Shown here piece by piece: positions 43,239-56,300 of a stretch of 64,000 bases of DNA. The first letter of the stretch is position 1. Each line of letters opens with the position of its first letter. The stretch spans positions 744,001 to 808,000 of the forward strand of contig NZ_CP035914.1 of NCBI RefSeq assembly GCF_004209775.1. The letters are read 5' to 3'. The notes below the pieces were generated by a model that was not told the DNA's origin, made no database searches, and was given only the letters and a program-made list of their open reading frames with translations. Made by a program: the position numbers and the translations under genes. The stretch is from Synechococcus sp. WH 8101 (GTDB lineage Bacteria > Cyanobacteriota > Cyanobacteriia > PCC-6307 > Cyanobiaceae).

Positions 43239-45014
43239 TTGCCAGCAAAGTGCGATCGTCTCCCTTTGTCTGCGGTGTCGCTGTTGCTGAGAAGACTGCT
43301 GCTCCTCCTGGCTGCGGTTGCTCTGGTCATCCTCACCTCACCGCATCGCGCGAGGGCTAACACCGGCTTCCCCTTGATCGATGCCGGCCGCATCACTGAA
43401 CCGGCTGCGGCGTCGCCTCGCTCCCGCTCCGAAGTGCTGGAAGCGGGCAGCTACGAATTGGCCAAGGTGCGCATCTTGGGCGTGCCCGCCCTCACGGTCG
43501 CCAGCCCGGTGTTGCGGGATGGTGACGCCCTTGGTGCCAAGCGGCGCGCCTCGGTGATTGAAGGCAACCTTCGCCTGCTATACGACCCCAATCGCCTCTG
43601 CAGCCAGAGCGAGCGGCTGAGCGAATGGATGCTGGAGAGCCTGCTGGGGCAGCAGGCCAAGGTCTGCACGTCAGGGCCTGGGGATGGTGTGACGCTCAGC
43701 CATGACCCGCTCACGATCAGCATTCAGACCGATGCCGCTGGCAATCAGATCCTCGAGGCCCAGCTTCCTGATCGACAGCGCCAGATTCCCCTGATGACGG
43801 TGACCCGGGCCGATGCCGAAATCAACGGCGTCAGCAGCGAGGAACTGGCCCGGCGCTGGAAAATCCTGTTGGAACGACGGATCAACCATGCCCGTCGCAT
43901 CCTCACGCCGGAACGTCTCCTGCAGCGTTGGCGTCTCACCCTGGTGGTGGAGCTGCTCCTGTTTGGCGTTCTGGCCGGGCTGATCTGGTGCTGGGCCTGG
44001 ATCCGGCGGCGCCGTTGTCTGCTCCAGCATCAGCGTCAGCAGGGGGTTCGCAATCGCCGGCTCGAACTGCGCCTGCATCTGCTGCACACGATCACCCGGG
44101 TGCTGATGGTGCTGGTGCTCTTTCTCCTGGTGGTGATGGTGGGCTTAGGCGTGATGGCGCTGCCCGGGCGCGTGCCCCTGGGAATCGAGCTGCTGCTGCA
44201 GCCCAGCTTCGCGATCCTCAAGGTGGGCGTGGTGACGGTGTTGGGCCTGCTCGGCCGGGCGCTCTGCACCTTCCTGCTGCACCAATGGGCCGACAATGTC
44301 GACGTGATGGAGCAGGAGCGGGCCCGGCGCGACCAGCGCTACCGCAGCCTGCTGCGGGTGAGCCATCGCCTGGTGGATGTGGCCTGTGTGTTGGTGGTGG
44401 GGGTCTGGGTCGTGGTCGACATTCCTGGTGTGCGCTCCGCCTCCACCTCGATCCTGGTGGCTGGGGGCGCTCTGCTCGGTGCCCTGGCCTTTGTGTTTCA
44501 GAGCCTGCTGCGCGATTTCGTCGCCGGCATGTTGGTGTTGCTGGAGGATCGCTACGCCATCGGCGACTGGGTGGAGATCGATGGCGTGGAGGGGGAGGTG
44601 ATCGACGTGGGTTTGTTCAGCACCGACATGCGCTGCCTCGATCAGCGGGTTGACACTCTGGAGAACAGCGCCATCCGCCAATTGCGGAACCACACCAAAC
44701 TGCGGTCTGGCAGCTTGATCAAGCTGTTGATCTCCCATCGCCAGAGTTCGATCGATCAGGCGATCGGCCTGATCGGCAACGAGATCGAGCGTTTTGTCGC
44801 TGATCCAAACTGGGGAGAGCGCTTGCTCTCCCAGCCGATCCTGCGCGGTGTGCGCCGGATCACCCCGCTCGGCACCCAGCTGGAGGTGTTGTTGATCACC
44901 CGTGCGGGTGAACAGTGGGTGACCGAACGGGAATTTCAGCTGCGCGTGCTGCGCAGTTTTGAGCAGCACGGCGTGGTGATGGCCGATGGCCTGGAGCTCA
45001 ACGCACTTACTTGA
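43239..45014 (+). CDS. MscS-family mechanosensitive channel
   Basis: The 591-residue protein has a signal-like N-terminus, a periplasmic domain (about residues 45-220) and four to five spans (about 228-405). The pore and beta domains include GGALLGALAFVFQSLLRDF and DWVEIDGVEGEV, characteristic of MscS. The start is a TTG at 43239; no better ATG is seen in frame. It probably releases solutes on osmotic downshift. The 3' end overlaps the convergent YcgJ-like gene by 8 bp. Confidence 0.87.
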   Translation: MPAKCDRLPLSAVSLLLRRLLLLLAAVALVILTSPHRARANTGFPLIDAGRITEPAAASPRSRSEVLEAGSYELAKVRILGVPALTVASPVLRDGDALGAKRRASVIEGNLRLLYDPNRLCSQSERLSEWMLESLLGQQAKVCTSGPGDGVTLSHDPLTISIQTDAAGNQILEAQLPDRQRQIPLMTVTRADAEINGVSSEELARRWKILLERRINHARRILTPERLLQRWRLTLVVELLLFGVLAGLIWCWAWIRRRRCLLQHQRQQGVRNRRLELRLHLLHTITRVLMVLVLFLLVVMVGLGVMALPGRVPLGIELLLQPSFAILKVGVVTVLGLLGRALCTFLLHQWADNVDVMEQERARRDQRYRSLLRVSHRLVDVACVLVVGVWVVVDIPGVRSASTSILVAGGALLGALAFVFQSLLRDFVAGMLVLLEDRYAIGDWVEIDGVEGEVIDVGLFSTDMRCLDQRVDTLENSAIRQLRNHTKLRSGSLIKLLISHRQSSIDQAIGLIGNEIERFVADPNWGERLLSQPILRGVRRITPLGTQLEVLLITRAGEQWVTEREFQLRVLRSFEQHGVVMADGLELNALT

Positions 45015-45756
45015 ACAGGTTGTTGAGCAGGTTGTTCACGGCTGCCCCCAGGGCTTCGTTGCTGTTGCTGCTGCTGGGTTCGCTGGTGTTGCCGCTCTGG
45101 GTGGCGATCAGTTTGTAATCGGCGAAACGGAACACTCCTTTGGGGCCGTGGTCCTCAAAGCGCACCGGCCATGACCCACCAAAAGAATCGCTGATCGTGT
45201 AGTTGTTGCCATCGCTGCTGCGGAACACATACTTGTTGCCATTGCCCAGCGTGATCACGAAACGGTTGCGCTCACCACGGCTCACCTGCTTGAGGTCACA
45301 GCTGCCGTCGTAGAGGGTTTTGTTGCCCTGCTTGAGCTTGCACTGGCCGTCATCGGTGCTCACCTGGCGGGAGTTGTTGTTGCTGTTGCTTGTCCCGAAG
45401 AGTTGCTTGGTGAGACCTCGCGCCACATTCTTTTCGCTCCAGCCGTCATCCCAGCAGGTGCGCTTTTGGATGCTGCAGGCTTGCCCTGAGCTGAGGCGGA
45501 AGTCGTTGTTGGTGGAACCACGGCGGTTCTGTCTGAGACGATCCGCCGCGAACTGACCGAAGTAAATCTTGGTGATCGCGATTGATGGGCCGTCACTGTC
45601 GTAGCAGGTTTGACCCACCTGGTCGCACACCACCCCGGCTTTGGGATACGTGATGCCCTTGTTCTGGGCGGAGACCGGGAGGCCTGCCAGGGTTGTGCTG
45701 ATCACTGCCGTGGCGGCGAGCAGGCCGGTGCTGGTGCGAGGCAAGAAGCTGCGCAT
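45007..45756 (-). CDS. YcgJ-like exported protein
   Basis: A signal peptide (about residues 1-30, ending PVSAQ) precedes a Cys-containing core with GVVCDQVGQTCYDSDG and IYFGQFAADRL, similar to the YcgJ family. Further Cys occur at CSIQKRTCWDDGW. The second half is Asn/Ser-rich, with GNKYVFRSSDG. The function is unknown; a periplasmic or surface role is likely. It lies downstream of the MCE gene on the same strand. Confidence 0.65.
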   Translation of the reverse strand: MRSFLPRTSTGLLAATAVISTTLAGLPVSAQNKGITYPKAGVVCDQVGQTCYDSDGPSIAITKIYFGQFAADRLRQNRRGSTNNDFRLSSGQACSIQKRTCWDDGWSEKNVARGLTKQLFGTSNSNNNSRQVSTDDGQCKLKQGNKTLYDGSCDLKQVSRGERNRFVITLGNGNKYVFRSSDGNNYTISDSFGGSWPVRFEDHGPKGVFRFADYKLIATQSGNTSEPSSSNSNEALGAAVNNLLNNLFK

Positions 45757-45782
45757 TCACAAAGGATCGTCTCCATTTGATC

Positions 45783-46652
45783 CTAGGGATGCTGAGCGTT
45801 GCTGTCTGCTGCGGGGGTGGCGCTGTTGCGACCGTCGGCGGGTTCCAGCCACGGACCAAGCACCCCCAGCACGCTGTTGAGCAGTTGGCGGCTGGTTTTG
45901 GCCAACTCACGCACGTCATTGAGGGTGCTGTTGATCAGGGGGCGCGACTCTTTCAGCAATCTCTGAGCTTCCTTTTCTGCCACACGCGCCTCCTGGCTCA
46001 CCTGGCTGATCTCGGTGCTCACGTTGTCGAGGGAGTCACGCACCACCGGTGCAGTGGCAGCAGCCTCACGTTCGATCGTGGCGGTGAGTGTGTTGGTGTT
46101 TTTCAGGGTGTTGCGCAGATCAGCGAGCGTGGTGTTGATATCGCCGTTCTTGGCAGTCAGCGATGTGGTGTTGCGCAAGGTGGCCTGGAGTTGCTGCTGC
46201 GTGACCGCGAGGTCTTCGAGGGCATCGGTGAGGTTGAGGGGCTCGGTGTAGGCGATGGTTTTGCCATCAAGAGCCTGCGCATCGATAACGCGTTGAGGAT
46301 CGGGGCTGATGTCGATGAAGCGATCTCCAACGAGGCCCTCTTGGGCGAGCCTTGCGTTGCTGTTGGGGCCGATCAGTCGGGCTTTGCTCTGCTCAATCCG
46401 TAATTGCACCCGCACGCGCGCATCAGGCTTGAGCTCTAATCCACCCACTTGACCCACGGGAAAACCGGAGATGCGCACCTCTTCACCGGAGTGCAGACCA
46501 CTGATGTCGCTCGCCAGGAGATAGACGTTGACGAAACGGGTGCCCCAGCGCTGCTCACGGGCGAGCCCGAAGATCACGGCAACCAGTAACAAGGCACCGG
46601 ATCCCAGAAACAGCCAGCGTTCGCGGGGGTGGGAGGGTTCGATCGAGTTCAT
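45783..46652 (-). CDS. MCE/MlaD-family lipid-binding protein
   Basis: One membrane span (about residues 13-30) anchors an MCE domain (about 38-120) with VRISGFPVGQVGGLEL and GLVGDRFIDI. A long helical coiled-coil tail (about 145-260) follows. In the ABC lipid systems Mla/TGD such proteins bind phospholipids in the periplasm. The start is ATG at 46652, with a TTG two codons upstream. It follows the permease-like gene by 9 bp. Confidence 0.82.
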   Translation of the reverse strand: MNSIEPSHPRERWLFLGSGALLLVAVIFGLAREQRWGTRFVNVYLLASDISGLHSGEEVRISGFPVGQVGGLELKPDARVRVQLRIEQSKARLIGPNSNARLAQEGLVGDRFIDISPDPQRVIDAQALDGKTIAYTEPLNLTDALEDLAVTQQQLQATLRNTTSLTAKNGDINTTLADLRNTLKNTNTLTATIEREAAATAPVVRDSLDNVSTEISQVSQEARVAEKEAQRLLKESRPLINSTLNDVRELAKTSRQLLNSVLGVLGPWLEPADGRNSATPAADSNAQHP

Positions 46653-46661
46653 CCTCAAGCG

Positions 46662-47288
46662 TCATTGGGCCAGGGTGTTGAACACCAACACCCAAACCAG
46701 TTTGAGAGCGAGGGCCAGCATCAGCCCTTCCACCAGGAGATTGCTGACAATCAGTGCCTCGCTGCGACCGCTTCTGAGCGCGGTCAACGCCCGCCACTGA
46801 CACCAGGCGCAGATGCAGCTCAGGAATACACCGCTGCGCACCAGGGTGCGCAGCAGATCACGAAACCTGATCCCAGAGAGTAACTCCGTTGTCTCGCGGA
46901 GCAGATCAGCTCGCGGTGTGACGAGCACGCCGCCAACGATGGCAGCCACGAAAAACAGCAGCATCAGCAAGAGTCCCACCAACCCTGCTGCTGGCACGGA
47001 TTGACGCCAGGCCTTCTGCCCCTGCTGAACCACGCGCTCCAGCCAGCGGGGCAGCAACAGGGCCATGGCCAGCACGCTCACAAGAATGGGCCCGATCAGC
47101 TGAAAAACCAGAAGAACCAGCAACTCCAAACTGAAGCGGCTGGTTTGGCTGAGCACATTGGTGGAGAGTTCGATCACCCCAAAGCCCACCACAAACCCGG
47201 CCATCAGCACCGGACCGGCGCAGCGTTCACCATCCCGCTCGGTGATGAGCAGGATGGCCTGAGCTGAAAGACTGAAGGAAGCAAGCAT
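46662..47288 (-). CDS. MlaE-like permease (probable)
   Basis: This 208-residue protein has five hydrophobic segments. Near the centre ELLSGIRFRDLLRTLVRSGVFLSC resembles a MlaE-type coupling region. The assignment rests mainly on direct adjacency to the MCE gene. The start is ATG at 47288 (TTG one codon earlier). It begins 16 bp after the giant gene's stop, so it may be read through from that transcript. No ATPase gene is adjacent. Confidence 0.6.
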   Translation of the reverse strand: MLASFSLSAQAILLITERDGERCAGPVLMAGFVVGFGVIELSTNVLSQTSRFSLELLVLLVFQLIGPILVSVLAMALLLPRWLERVVQQGQKAWRQSVPAAGLVGLLLMLLFFVAAIVGGVLVTPRADLLRETTELLSGIRFRDLLRTLVRSGVFLSCICAWCQWRALTALRSGRSEALIVSNLLVEGLMLALALKLVWVLVFNTLAQ

Positions 47289-47303
47289 CAACTTTGCATT
47301 CGA

Positions 47304-50300
47304 TCAAGAGCCCAGCAGGCTGTGATCGAGCACTGGATCATGATGCTCCGGAGTGGGGATCAGCGAATCTCCTGCGCTGCCATCCTCTGCAGATGGAGGG
47401 GAGAGGGGGGCGTCTCCTTGACCATCGTGATCCTTGCCCTCCATGTCGAGGGGGTCATGGTGATCAGATGCTGTGGATGGTCCGTGGCTGTTGCCATTGG
47501 CATGGCTGTTGCCATTCTCCTGGGGATCGAGGAAGACATCGACTGCTTCCACAACAGGCACCTCTTGCGGATCCCCAGAAGAGGAATGGTCTGGGTTGGC
47601 GCCGTGCAGAGGCTCGATGCCTTGATCAGGATCGCCGATCGCTCCACTCTGAAATGCCATGACAGCAGCGTAAAGATCGTCACCGCTTACAGGCTCGTCA
47701 TGCAGAACGCTGCCCGGCACTGGTGGCGCCGGAGGAGGTGCTGGATTGCCAGTTGATAAAGCACTCGATGTCAGGTTGACCCCTGTCACATCCAGTGGAA
47801 TGAATCCTCCTTGGCTGCCATCGTGATCCTCAAAACCCAGTTGAATCTGGGGTGGGTGTTGTGGGTCATAGGCAGGACCTTCCTGGAAAGACCAGCTGCC
47901 CTTTCCAGTCTGGGGATCGATCGAGGCTTCCAGGGTGCCCCATGGGGTGGATTCCTGGAATTGATCAAGGAGTCCATCCCCATTGGTGTCAGTTCCGATG
48001 AAGGCGTTGTGTTGGGCGTGGCCGTCGATCGAGAGCAGCAAGGAACCGCCCATCACATCAGCGCCGTCCACTTCGAAGGCTCCTTGATGCATTCCCGGTG
48101 CCGGATTGGCCTGTCCGGCAAAGAGCGGAACGCCTGTGATGCTGGCAGTTCCATCGGCAACGTTGAATCCGAACGTCGTGGCAACCTGATGGCCTTGACC
48201 ATCACCGGCCTGAACTTCAAACCCTTGAAGGTCAAGATTGCCCTGGTGATTGAGATCATGCAGCAGGTTGATCTGCACTTGAACCACACCGCTGCTGTGG
48301 GCCTGAATGGCACCGTGGGGCATGAGATGGAGCCGAACGGCATCCACCGACGTGCCATTCTCGTCGAAACTGCCAATGAGATCTCCCGTTCCCTGATCAA
48401 CCCGCCAGTGGGGGATTCCCGCGATCGGTTGGTTCCCAAACTGAGCAGGCAGGGCAAGGGCCAGATCCGTGATTGGTAGATCTCCCGCTTGAAGATTCAG
48501 ATTCTGAACACTGCTGCTCTGATAACCGCTTCCTTGTTCACCGACGATCACGGCAGGGGGTTGAGCACCAACGCTGGGTCCATCGGTGTGGCCATGTACG
48601 GTCACATTCAATGCATGCGGTTGACTCTTGGCCTGGCCATCACTTACTTCAATCATGGCGCTAATTGGAAGTAAGTCTCCATCTTTAAGAGTCGACACCT
48701 TGGGATTGGCATTGTTTAATTCGAACGACCATTCGCCGGTGTTGCGATTCAGATGAAAGATGCCTTCGGCGAGAACAAGTTCGCTTATACCGCCACCAAG
48801 ATCATGACCGTTGACGAGATTAAAACTGAGCGTATCTTGATCAACATCAGTTGCAGTGACCAGGCCTTGGGTTGTTAGGGTGCTGGCCGTGCCATCTTCA
48901 TCGACACTTCCCGCGAACGCGTTGCTCCCACTGCTGAAGACCGGAGCATCATTGTCTGGAGTGACGAGCATTGAGGCGGTTTGTTGCACGCTGCCGCCAT
49001 GGCCATCCTCCACGGTGTAATGGAACTGAACAGAGCCGTTGAAATCTGCAGCTGGCTTGAAGAGATACTGCCCAGGGTGCTGTGGATCGGCGCTTATGGA
49101 TCCAGCCTGGGAAGGGTCAACACTGATGGAGGTGATAGAGAGACTGTCTCCATCAGGATCGGTGATCCCAGCCAGTAGTTCTTGAGATGTAATTATACGA
49201 GTTTGATCTTCATGGCCTGGAAGTACTGGGAAACCGCTGATGTGTGCTTGGTCAATCACTGGCCCGTCGTTTTGGCCAACAATTGTTACCGTGATCGTGC
49301 GTTGAGCACTGCCGTCAACGGAATGAAGCACGAAGCTGTCAGTTACAGTTTTGCCGTCTGGTAAGGCAGCGATCCGCGGGTCACCTGGGATGAGCTGGTA
49401 ACTCCAATTTCCGTCGCCATCCACGCTGAACATGCCATAGCCCTTGGCTGAAGATCCAGCCTCCGTTTGGGTATGGCCTGCTTCACTCTTGTCGCGATCT
49501 TGAACGGAAACGGTTCCGCTCGTTTGTAATCTGGTTTGGGTATCGAGTGTTGCGCTCGCAGCTCCGATGATATTTGCTTGATCATTGGAACCCAGGATTT
49601 GAATATGCAGGTCATAGCCGGTGCCATCTTTGCTCTTGACGGTGATGGTTTCTGTGAGCTGCTCGTTCTGGGCAAGACCTTGCACTGTACTTTGGCCATT
49701 TTTCTGGAGGACATAGGTCCAATCTCCATCTCGCGTGAGAGTTAGATAGCCGTATTTCCCTTGGATGTTGTTGCTGGCTTGGAAGTGCTCCTCGCTTGCT
49801 CCATCATCGTCGTGAATGTTTAGATGCCCCTGCAAGCTTGGCGTTGATCCATCGTCTTCCGTGACGTGTGGATTGGTGGGGCGATCCAGCGTAATCACAG
49901 CCTTATCTGGAGCCGCAGTCACTTTGATGAAGGTGCTTCCTGATACCTGCGCACCTTGAGAGTCTGAAACTGTGAACTTGATATGAGCCTGCCCATTGAA
50001 GTTTGCTGCTGGTATGAAAAGATAAGTTCCGCTGTTCGGTGGTTGCTCAGTAATGCTTCCTTCAGTGGGATCAACAGTTGGTGTGCCCACAACGGACAGT
50101 TGGTCGTGATTGGTGGCGATATCTACATCGCTACACATCTTCAGGAGGTCTGAAGCGGTAAATGTTTTATTGATCTCTTCCTTTGTTTCTCCTAGCCCAC
50201 CAGTTTGAGCATTGATAATCGGATTGTCATTGACTGCATCGAGCCTGGCGGTGACTGTGACTAGATCTGATTTTTCTTGTCCATCGGTCACGCGGTAACT

Positions 50301-53300
50301 GAAGCTGAATGTGCCTCCGTCTGTATTGACATTTGCATTAGGATGAAAGGTGATGTGCCCTTTCCCGTCATCTGTAAAGTGGCCCAGATTGGTATTATTG
50401 AGTTTCAGTTCTACGATTCCAAGCTTGTCGTTGTCTAGATCTGTGGCGCCAGCTCGATTCAGTAAGTCAGTTACATTTAGCACGACATCTTTGTCCTCTG
50501 TGAAGAGATTTTGAGGGATGAGATTGACTTGTGTGACGCTGACTGTGGGTGGGTGATTCTGTGTGTTCCCGGTGAGTTGAATCTGGATATGACCCGTTGT
50601 AGACCCTCCATGTTGGTCGCTGACCACGATCGGGATTTGGAGTGTTTGTGATTGACCAGGCGGCAGAGGCGGCAGTTGGCATTGACTGGGGTCAAAGCTC
50701 CATTGGCCAGTCTGATCAATCTGGAAGCCTGCCAAGCCATGCGGAAAAAGACTGGGATCCAGGGCTCCTAGTGCATAACTCAGTTGATCCTGAGCGTCAG
50801 GATCAAAGGCATTTACATTGCCATTGGCGAGGGGATGACTCTGGCTCATGTCAACGGTGGCAGAGCTCACACCGGTGATGACTGGTGCGTCGTTGGTGCC
50901 AGTGACATTGATGACTAGCTTTTGTTGAATAACACTGCCATCGCGTTCGTGCAAAGTAAATGTCTCTTGAACAACTTGGCCTTGGTCAAGTGCATCAAGC
51001 TTCTGATTGTGCGTGAATAGTTCATACTGATAGTGGCCATCTGGCTGCAATTTAAGCACGCCATATTGCCCCATCAACCCATTTTCTCCGTTAAAGCTAT
51101 GCTGCCCGTCATCCACGTCCTGAAGGATTACCTGGCCACTGCACTGGCGATGTGTCGCATCAGGATCATCTTCCGTCACGTTCTTCACGGCCCCGAGTTG
51201 TAGTTGACCTGGATCATCCAGGCCATGGATCGTGAGTTTTTGCTGAAAACGAGTGCCATCAGTGGTTTCTAACGTGATCCAATGATGCTCGCTGCTCCCT
51301 GCATTGAGATGTTGTAACTTTGCGTAGTCTGGCGTGAAAGTCCAGTGGCCATTGGAGTCAATCTTGAAGTCACCCACATTTGGAATGGTGGTCGTCCCTG
51401 CTTTGAATCCAATCATTTGATGTGTGTTTGCATCCAAGGCCTGCAGTTGACCACTTCCCTCTCCTGAAGCAGGAAGATTCGGGTTGATCTGGCTTGGATC
51501 AAGGTCTTCGTAGGCATCCTGATGCTGAAGATCTTGAATCAGCGCTGCTGGGCTGAGTCCGCTCGGTAAGCTTGGATCAAAGTGGAACGAAGCGATGGCC
51601 GTGTTGCCTGCATCTTGACCATCCGTCAGTTGATAGTGGATATTGATATGGCCAATAGTCTGATAGTTTGGATTCGGTTCGAAATGGTAATGACCATTGC
51701 CTAGGTCTTTGATCGAGCCTTGATTTGTTGGCACTGTGGGCATTCCAACCAACGCTATCAAGGAGTTTGGGCTATCCACATCGTTACTGCCTGCGATCAG
51801 ATCCTTGGCCGTAAAGTCAAATCCGCCTTTGCCTGTGCTTCCTAGCCAATGATTAATCGCATGGGGGGCATCGTTGACGGGGTCAACCTGAAGATTGACT
51901 GTGCTGGCCACCTTCTCTTTGCCATCCGTAACTAAAAATTGGATCTGAATTGTTCCACTGAAGTTATGTGCGGGTACAAACTCGTAGTTGCCCTTCCCGT
52001 CCTGGATTAGATGCCCAGCATGTTGAAGATCTGCGGCGGTGTGGCCAGGCCAGTTGAGCTTTGCATCGATCACATGCAAATTTGATTGATCAGCTGTGTC
52101 GGGATCTTGAGCCTGGATGTGGCTCAGTAAATCTTGATTGCTGAAGTGAAGACTTCCGCTTCCCGTACCACTGCCGTGAATCCAGGTGTTGGGGTCATGA
52201 CTTCCTCCATCCTCTTGCCCGATGACCAAGGGTTTGGTCACGGTTTGCACGGTAGGTGCATCGTTGCGACCCTCAACCTGGATGTGGTATTCAACCTTGA
52301 CTGGGTTGTGATTGCCATCGCTCACTAGCAGAATCACTTTCTGATCGACGGTTTCTCCTGTGTCAAGGTAACCATATTGCGATGGATCAAAACTCCAGCT
52401 CCCATCAGGTTGAACTGTTAGGCCTGGAATCGGAGGATTATTCGGATCGAGGCTGAATGTTGGGTTTTCACCTAGATCGACGTCAGTTGCGAGGAAATGA
52501 CCGGATTGGGGGCCCCCATCTTCATTCGTGATCAGATCTGCGATGGGATCAACGACAGGAAGATCGTCGGTTCCCCTGATTTGGATGGTCACTGTGTGGG
52601 TGGTGCCATCTGCCGAGTGCACCTCGAAGGTGTCAGTCAGTTGTTGCCCGGCCGCTAACTGATTGACAGCTGGATTCGCACTATCGAGCTCATAAACCCA
52701 CTTGCCAGTGCCGTCAATGTGTGCAATGCCATAATGATTAGCCGACAATATCGTTGACTGGCCCCTGAAGTGATCTTCGCCCTTGTCAACATCCGACACC
52801 TGCAGTTGGCCGCTGCAGCTGCTGGCAGTTCCTTGATTGACTTCAGTAACCGTGTGGTCTTTTGCTTTGTCTGTAATAGTCGCTACGTCTTGTACACTCT
52901 TCACTTCTACTGACGCCGTCTTGGTCACTGTCTCCCCAGAGGGGTCCTGCACTTTGAATTGAATCTGAACTTTTTGGCCGGCATGGTCTTGACTGTTCCA
53001 ATTTGCTGCAGGTTGGAATATCCAGGCTTGAGTTGCCTGGTCAAAACCCAGGCTCCCTAATGCTGGGTCGGTCAGCATCACGCTGCCTGGCACGATGCTC
53101 AAATGCCCAAGATCTGGTTGGTCGACGTCGTGAGCTCTGCTATTGCTAAGTAAATCGTTCTCGGTGAACTTCAGTGATTTGTCTTCGTAGATTGCATTGA
53201 AGCTGAAACTCGAGGCTGTCGGTCTGTCGTTGACCGCGTTCACATGCATTGAGGCCTGGAATGGTGTTGTCTTGGTTCCATCATCCACATTGAGTGCTAA

Positions 53301-56300
53301 GGCAATGCCATTACCTTGATGCTCGTCGCTGTTCCAGTTGCGTGGCAGATGAATTTGGTATTGACCGTTGCCAAGTGGGGTGATCCGGCATCCCGTTGTT
53401 GAACTGGTCAGATCCGTGATGTGGAGGCGAGTACGCTGGTCGACGTCTGTGATCCCCAACTGTTTGAGAAGTTCGGTTTCGGAAATCGTTACTCTCTGAT
53501 CCTCATTAACCGCTTGAAGATCCCTATTCTGGGCCGTTGGGATGTCGTTCTCCCCTGTCACGCGCAGGCTCAGATGTTGGATGGGCGATGTGGCCTGGCG
53601 CTCATCCACTGCCATCACGTAGATGTTGAGATCCTTGTGCTCTCCGTGGTTCAGGCTCTGGTAGGTGGAATCCGTTGGGACAAAGCTCCAATCGCCGGTC
53701 TGACTGTTGAAGTGGAAGCCAACTGGTGCAGCGCAGGGATGACCATTCTGGTCAACCAGCTCGTAATGGAGCACAGCTTGATGGTCAACATCCTGGCCTT
53801 GGATATGGCCACTCAGGCCATTGTTGCTGTCTTCGCTGACTGTTTGAATTGCTGGTGAAACATGCAGTGTCGGTGCATCATTGCTGCCCTGAATGAGGAC
53901 CGTGAACTGATGGCTGGTTCCATCCTTGCTGTGCACAGTGATCTGCTCTGCAAGCTTGTCCGTAGGGTTCAAAGCATTGACTTGAGGATCACTGCTTCCA
54001 CTCTTCAGTTGATAGGTCCAAGTTCCGTCGGGCCTTATTACCAGAGTGCCGTGGTTGCCTTGAATCGTTTCGTCGACGAATAGGCTTTCGTTCTTATCGG
54101 CATCCACAACATTCAGTTTTCCGCTGACACTCCTGCTGAGATCCTCGATTGCAGTTTGTTGGGGCCCATCGGTAAAGACAGGTTTGTCCGCCCCACCATT
54201 GAGATTAATGAGCCAATCGTGGTGGGTCACAGAGTGCCGATGCCCGTCAGTGACGGTCATTCGGAAGTTGTCATGCTGATGCTCGCCGTGATGGAGTGAT
54301 TCCACCTTTGCATGCTCGGGTACGTACTCATAGGCACCCGTTTTGCTGTTGAGATAGGCGGTTCCGTAGCTCCCCGTCTTCATCAGGTCAAAGTGGGCAC
54401 CATTGTGGTCGTAGCTGCCGCTCTGGCTCCCTTGGATTCCGTAGACGAGTGCTGACTGCTCGTTGTCATCGATGTCTTGGCCTTGCAGATTTCCACTTAA
54501 GCCGCTTGTTTGTTCTTGATTCTCCTGGCCTTGTCCTTCCAGTTCTTTGATCACCCCTCTTGTGATTGCATTCAGCGTGGGCCCATCGTTGGTGCCAGTG
54601 AGATGGATGGTGAGCTGCTGTTGCGAGGAGCTGCCGTGTGGATCGGTTACCTGGAGGTTGACGAGGATGTCTTGATTTTTGCCTTCTTGGAGATGGTTGT
54701 AAGCGGAGTTGCTTGGATCGAAGGACCAGGAGCCGTCGGTATTGATGACAAAGCCTGCCGGAAGCGATTGCCCGCTGGCGAGAGAGAAGGCGAGTTGATC
54801 GCCAGTATCAGGATCTGTTGCGGTTAGTTGACCTTGGACTTGGGGACCATCTTCTTTTGCTTTGGCATCGGTGATGGATTGAAGCGTGGGCCCATCGTTG
54901 GTGCCAGTGAGATGGATGGTGAGCTGCTGTTGAGAGGAGCTGCCGTGTGGATCGGTGACCTGGAGGTTGACGAGGATGTCTTGATTTTTGCCTTCTTGGA
55001 GATGGTTGTAAGCGGAGTTGCTTGGATCGAAGGACCAGGAGCCGTCGGGATTGATGACAAAGCCTGCTGGAAGCGATTGTCCGCTGGCGAGAGAGAAGGC
55101 GAGTTGATCGCCAGTATCAGGATCTGTTGCGGTTAGTTGACCTTGGACTTGGGGACCATCTTCTTTTGCTTTGGCATCGGTGATGGATTGAAGCGTGGGC
55201 CCATCGTTGGTGCCAGTGAGATGGATGGTGAGCTGCTGTTGAGAGGAGCTGCCGTGTGGATCGGTGACCTGGAGGTTGACGAGGATGTCTTGATTTTTGC
55301 CTTCTTGGAGATGGTTGTAAGCGGAGTTGCTTGGATCGAAGGACCAGGAGCCGTCGGGATTGATGACAAAGCCTGCTGGAAGCGATTGTCCGCTGGCGAG
55401 AGAGAAGGCGAGTTGATCGCCAGTATCAGGATCTGTTGCGGTTAGTTGACCTTGGACTTGGGGACCATCTTCTTTTGCTTTGGCATCGGTGATGGATTGA
55501 AGCGTGGGCCCATCGTTGGTGCCAGTGAGATGGATGGTGAGCTGCTGTTGAGAGGAGCTGCCGTGTGGATCGGTGACCTGGAGGTTGACGAGGATGTCTT
55601 GATTTTTGCCTTCTTGGAGATGGTTGTAAGCGGAGTTGCTTGGATCGAAGGACCAGGAGCCGTCGGTATTGATGACAAAGCCTGCCGGAAGCGATTGCCC
55701 GCTGGCGAGAGAGAAGGCGAGTTGATCGCCAGTATCAGGATCTGTTGCGGTTAGTTGACCTTGGACTTGGGGACCATCTTCTTTTGCTTTGGCATCGGTG
55801 ATGGATTGAAGCGTGGGCCCATCGTTGGTGCCAGTGAGATGGATGGTGAGCTGCTGTTGAGAGGAGCTGCCGTGTGGATCGGTGACCTGGAGGTTGACGA
55901 GGATGTCTTGATTTTTGCCTTCTTGGAGATGGTTGTAAGCGGAGTTGCTTGGATCGAAGGACCAGGAGCCGTCGGGATTGATGACAAAGCCTGCTGGAAG
56001 CGATTGTCCGCTGGCGAGAGAGAAGGCGAGTTGATCGCCAGTATCAGGATCTGTTGCGGTTAGTTGACCTTGGACTTGGGGACCATCTTCTTTTGCTTTG
56101 GCATCGGTGATGGATTGAAGCGTGGGCCCATCGTTGGTGCCAGTGAGATGGATGGTGAGCTGCTGTTGAGAGGAGCTGCCGTGTGGATCGGTGACCTGGA
56201 GGTTGACGAGGATGTCTTGATTTTTGCCTTCTTGGAGATGGTTGTAAGCGGAGTTGCTTGGATCGAAGGACCAGGAGCCGTCGGGATGGATGACAAAGCC

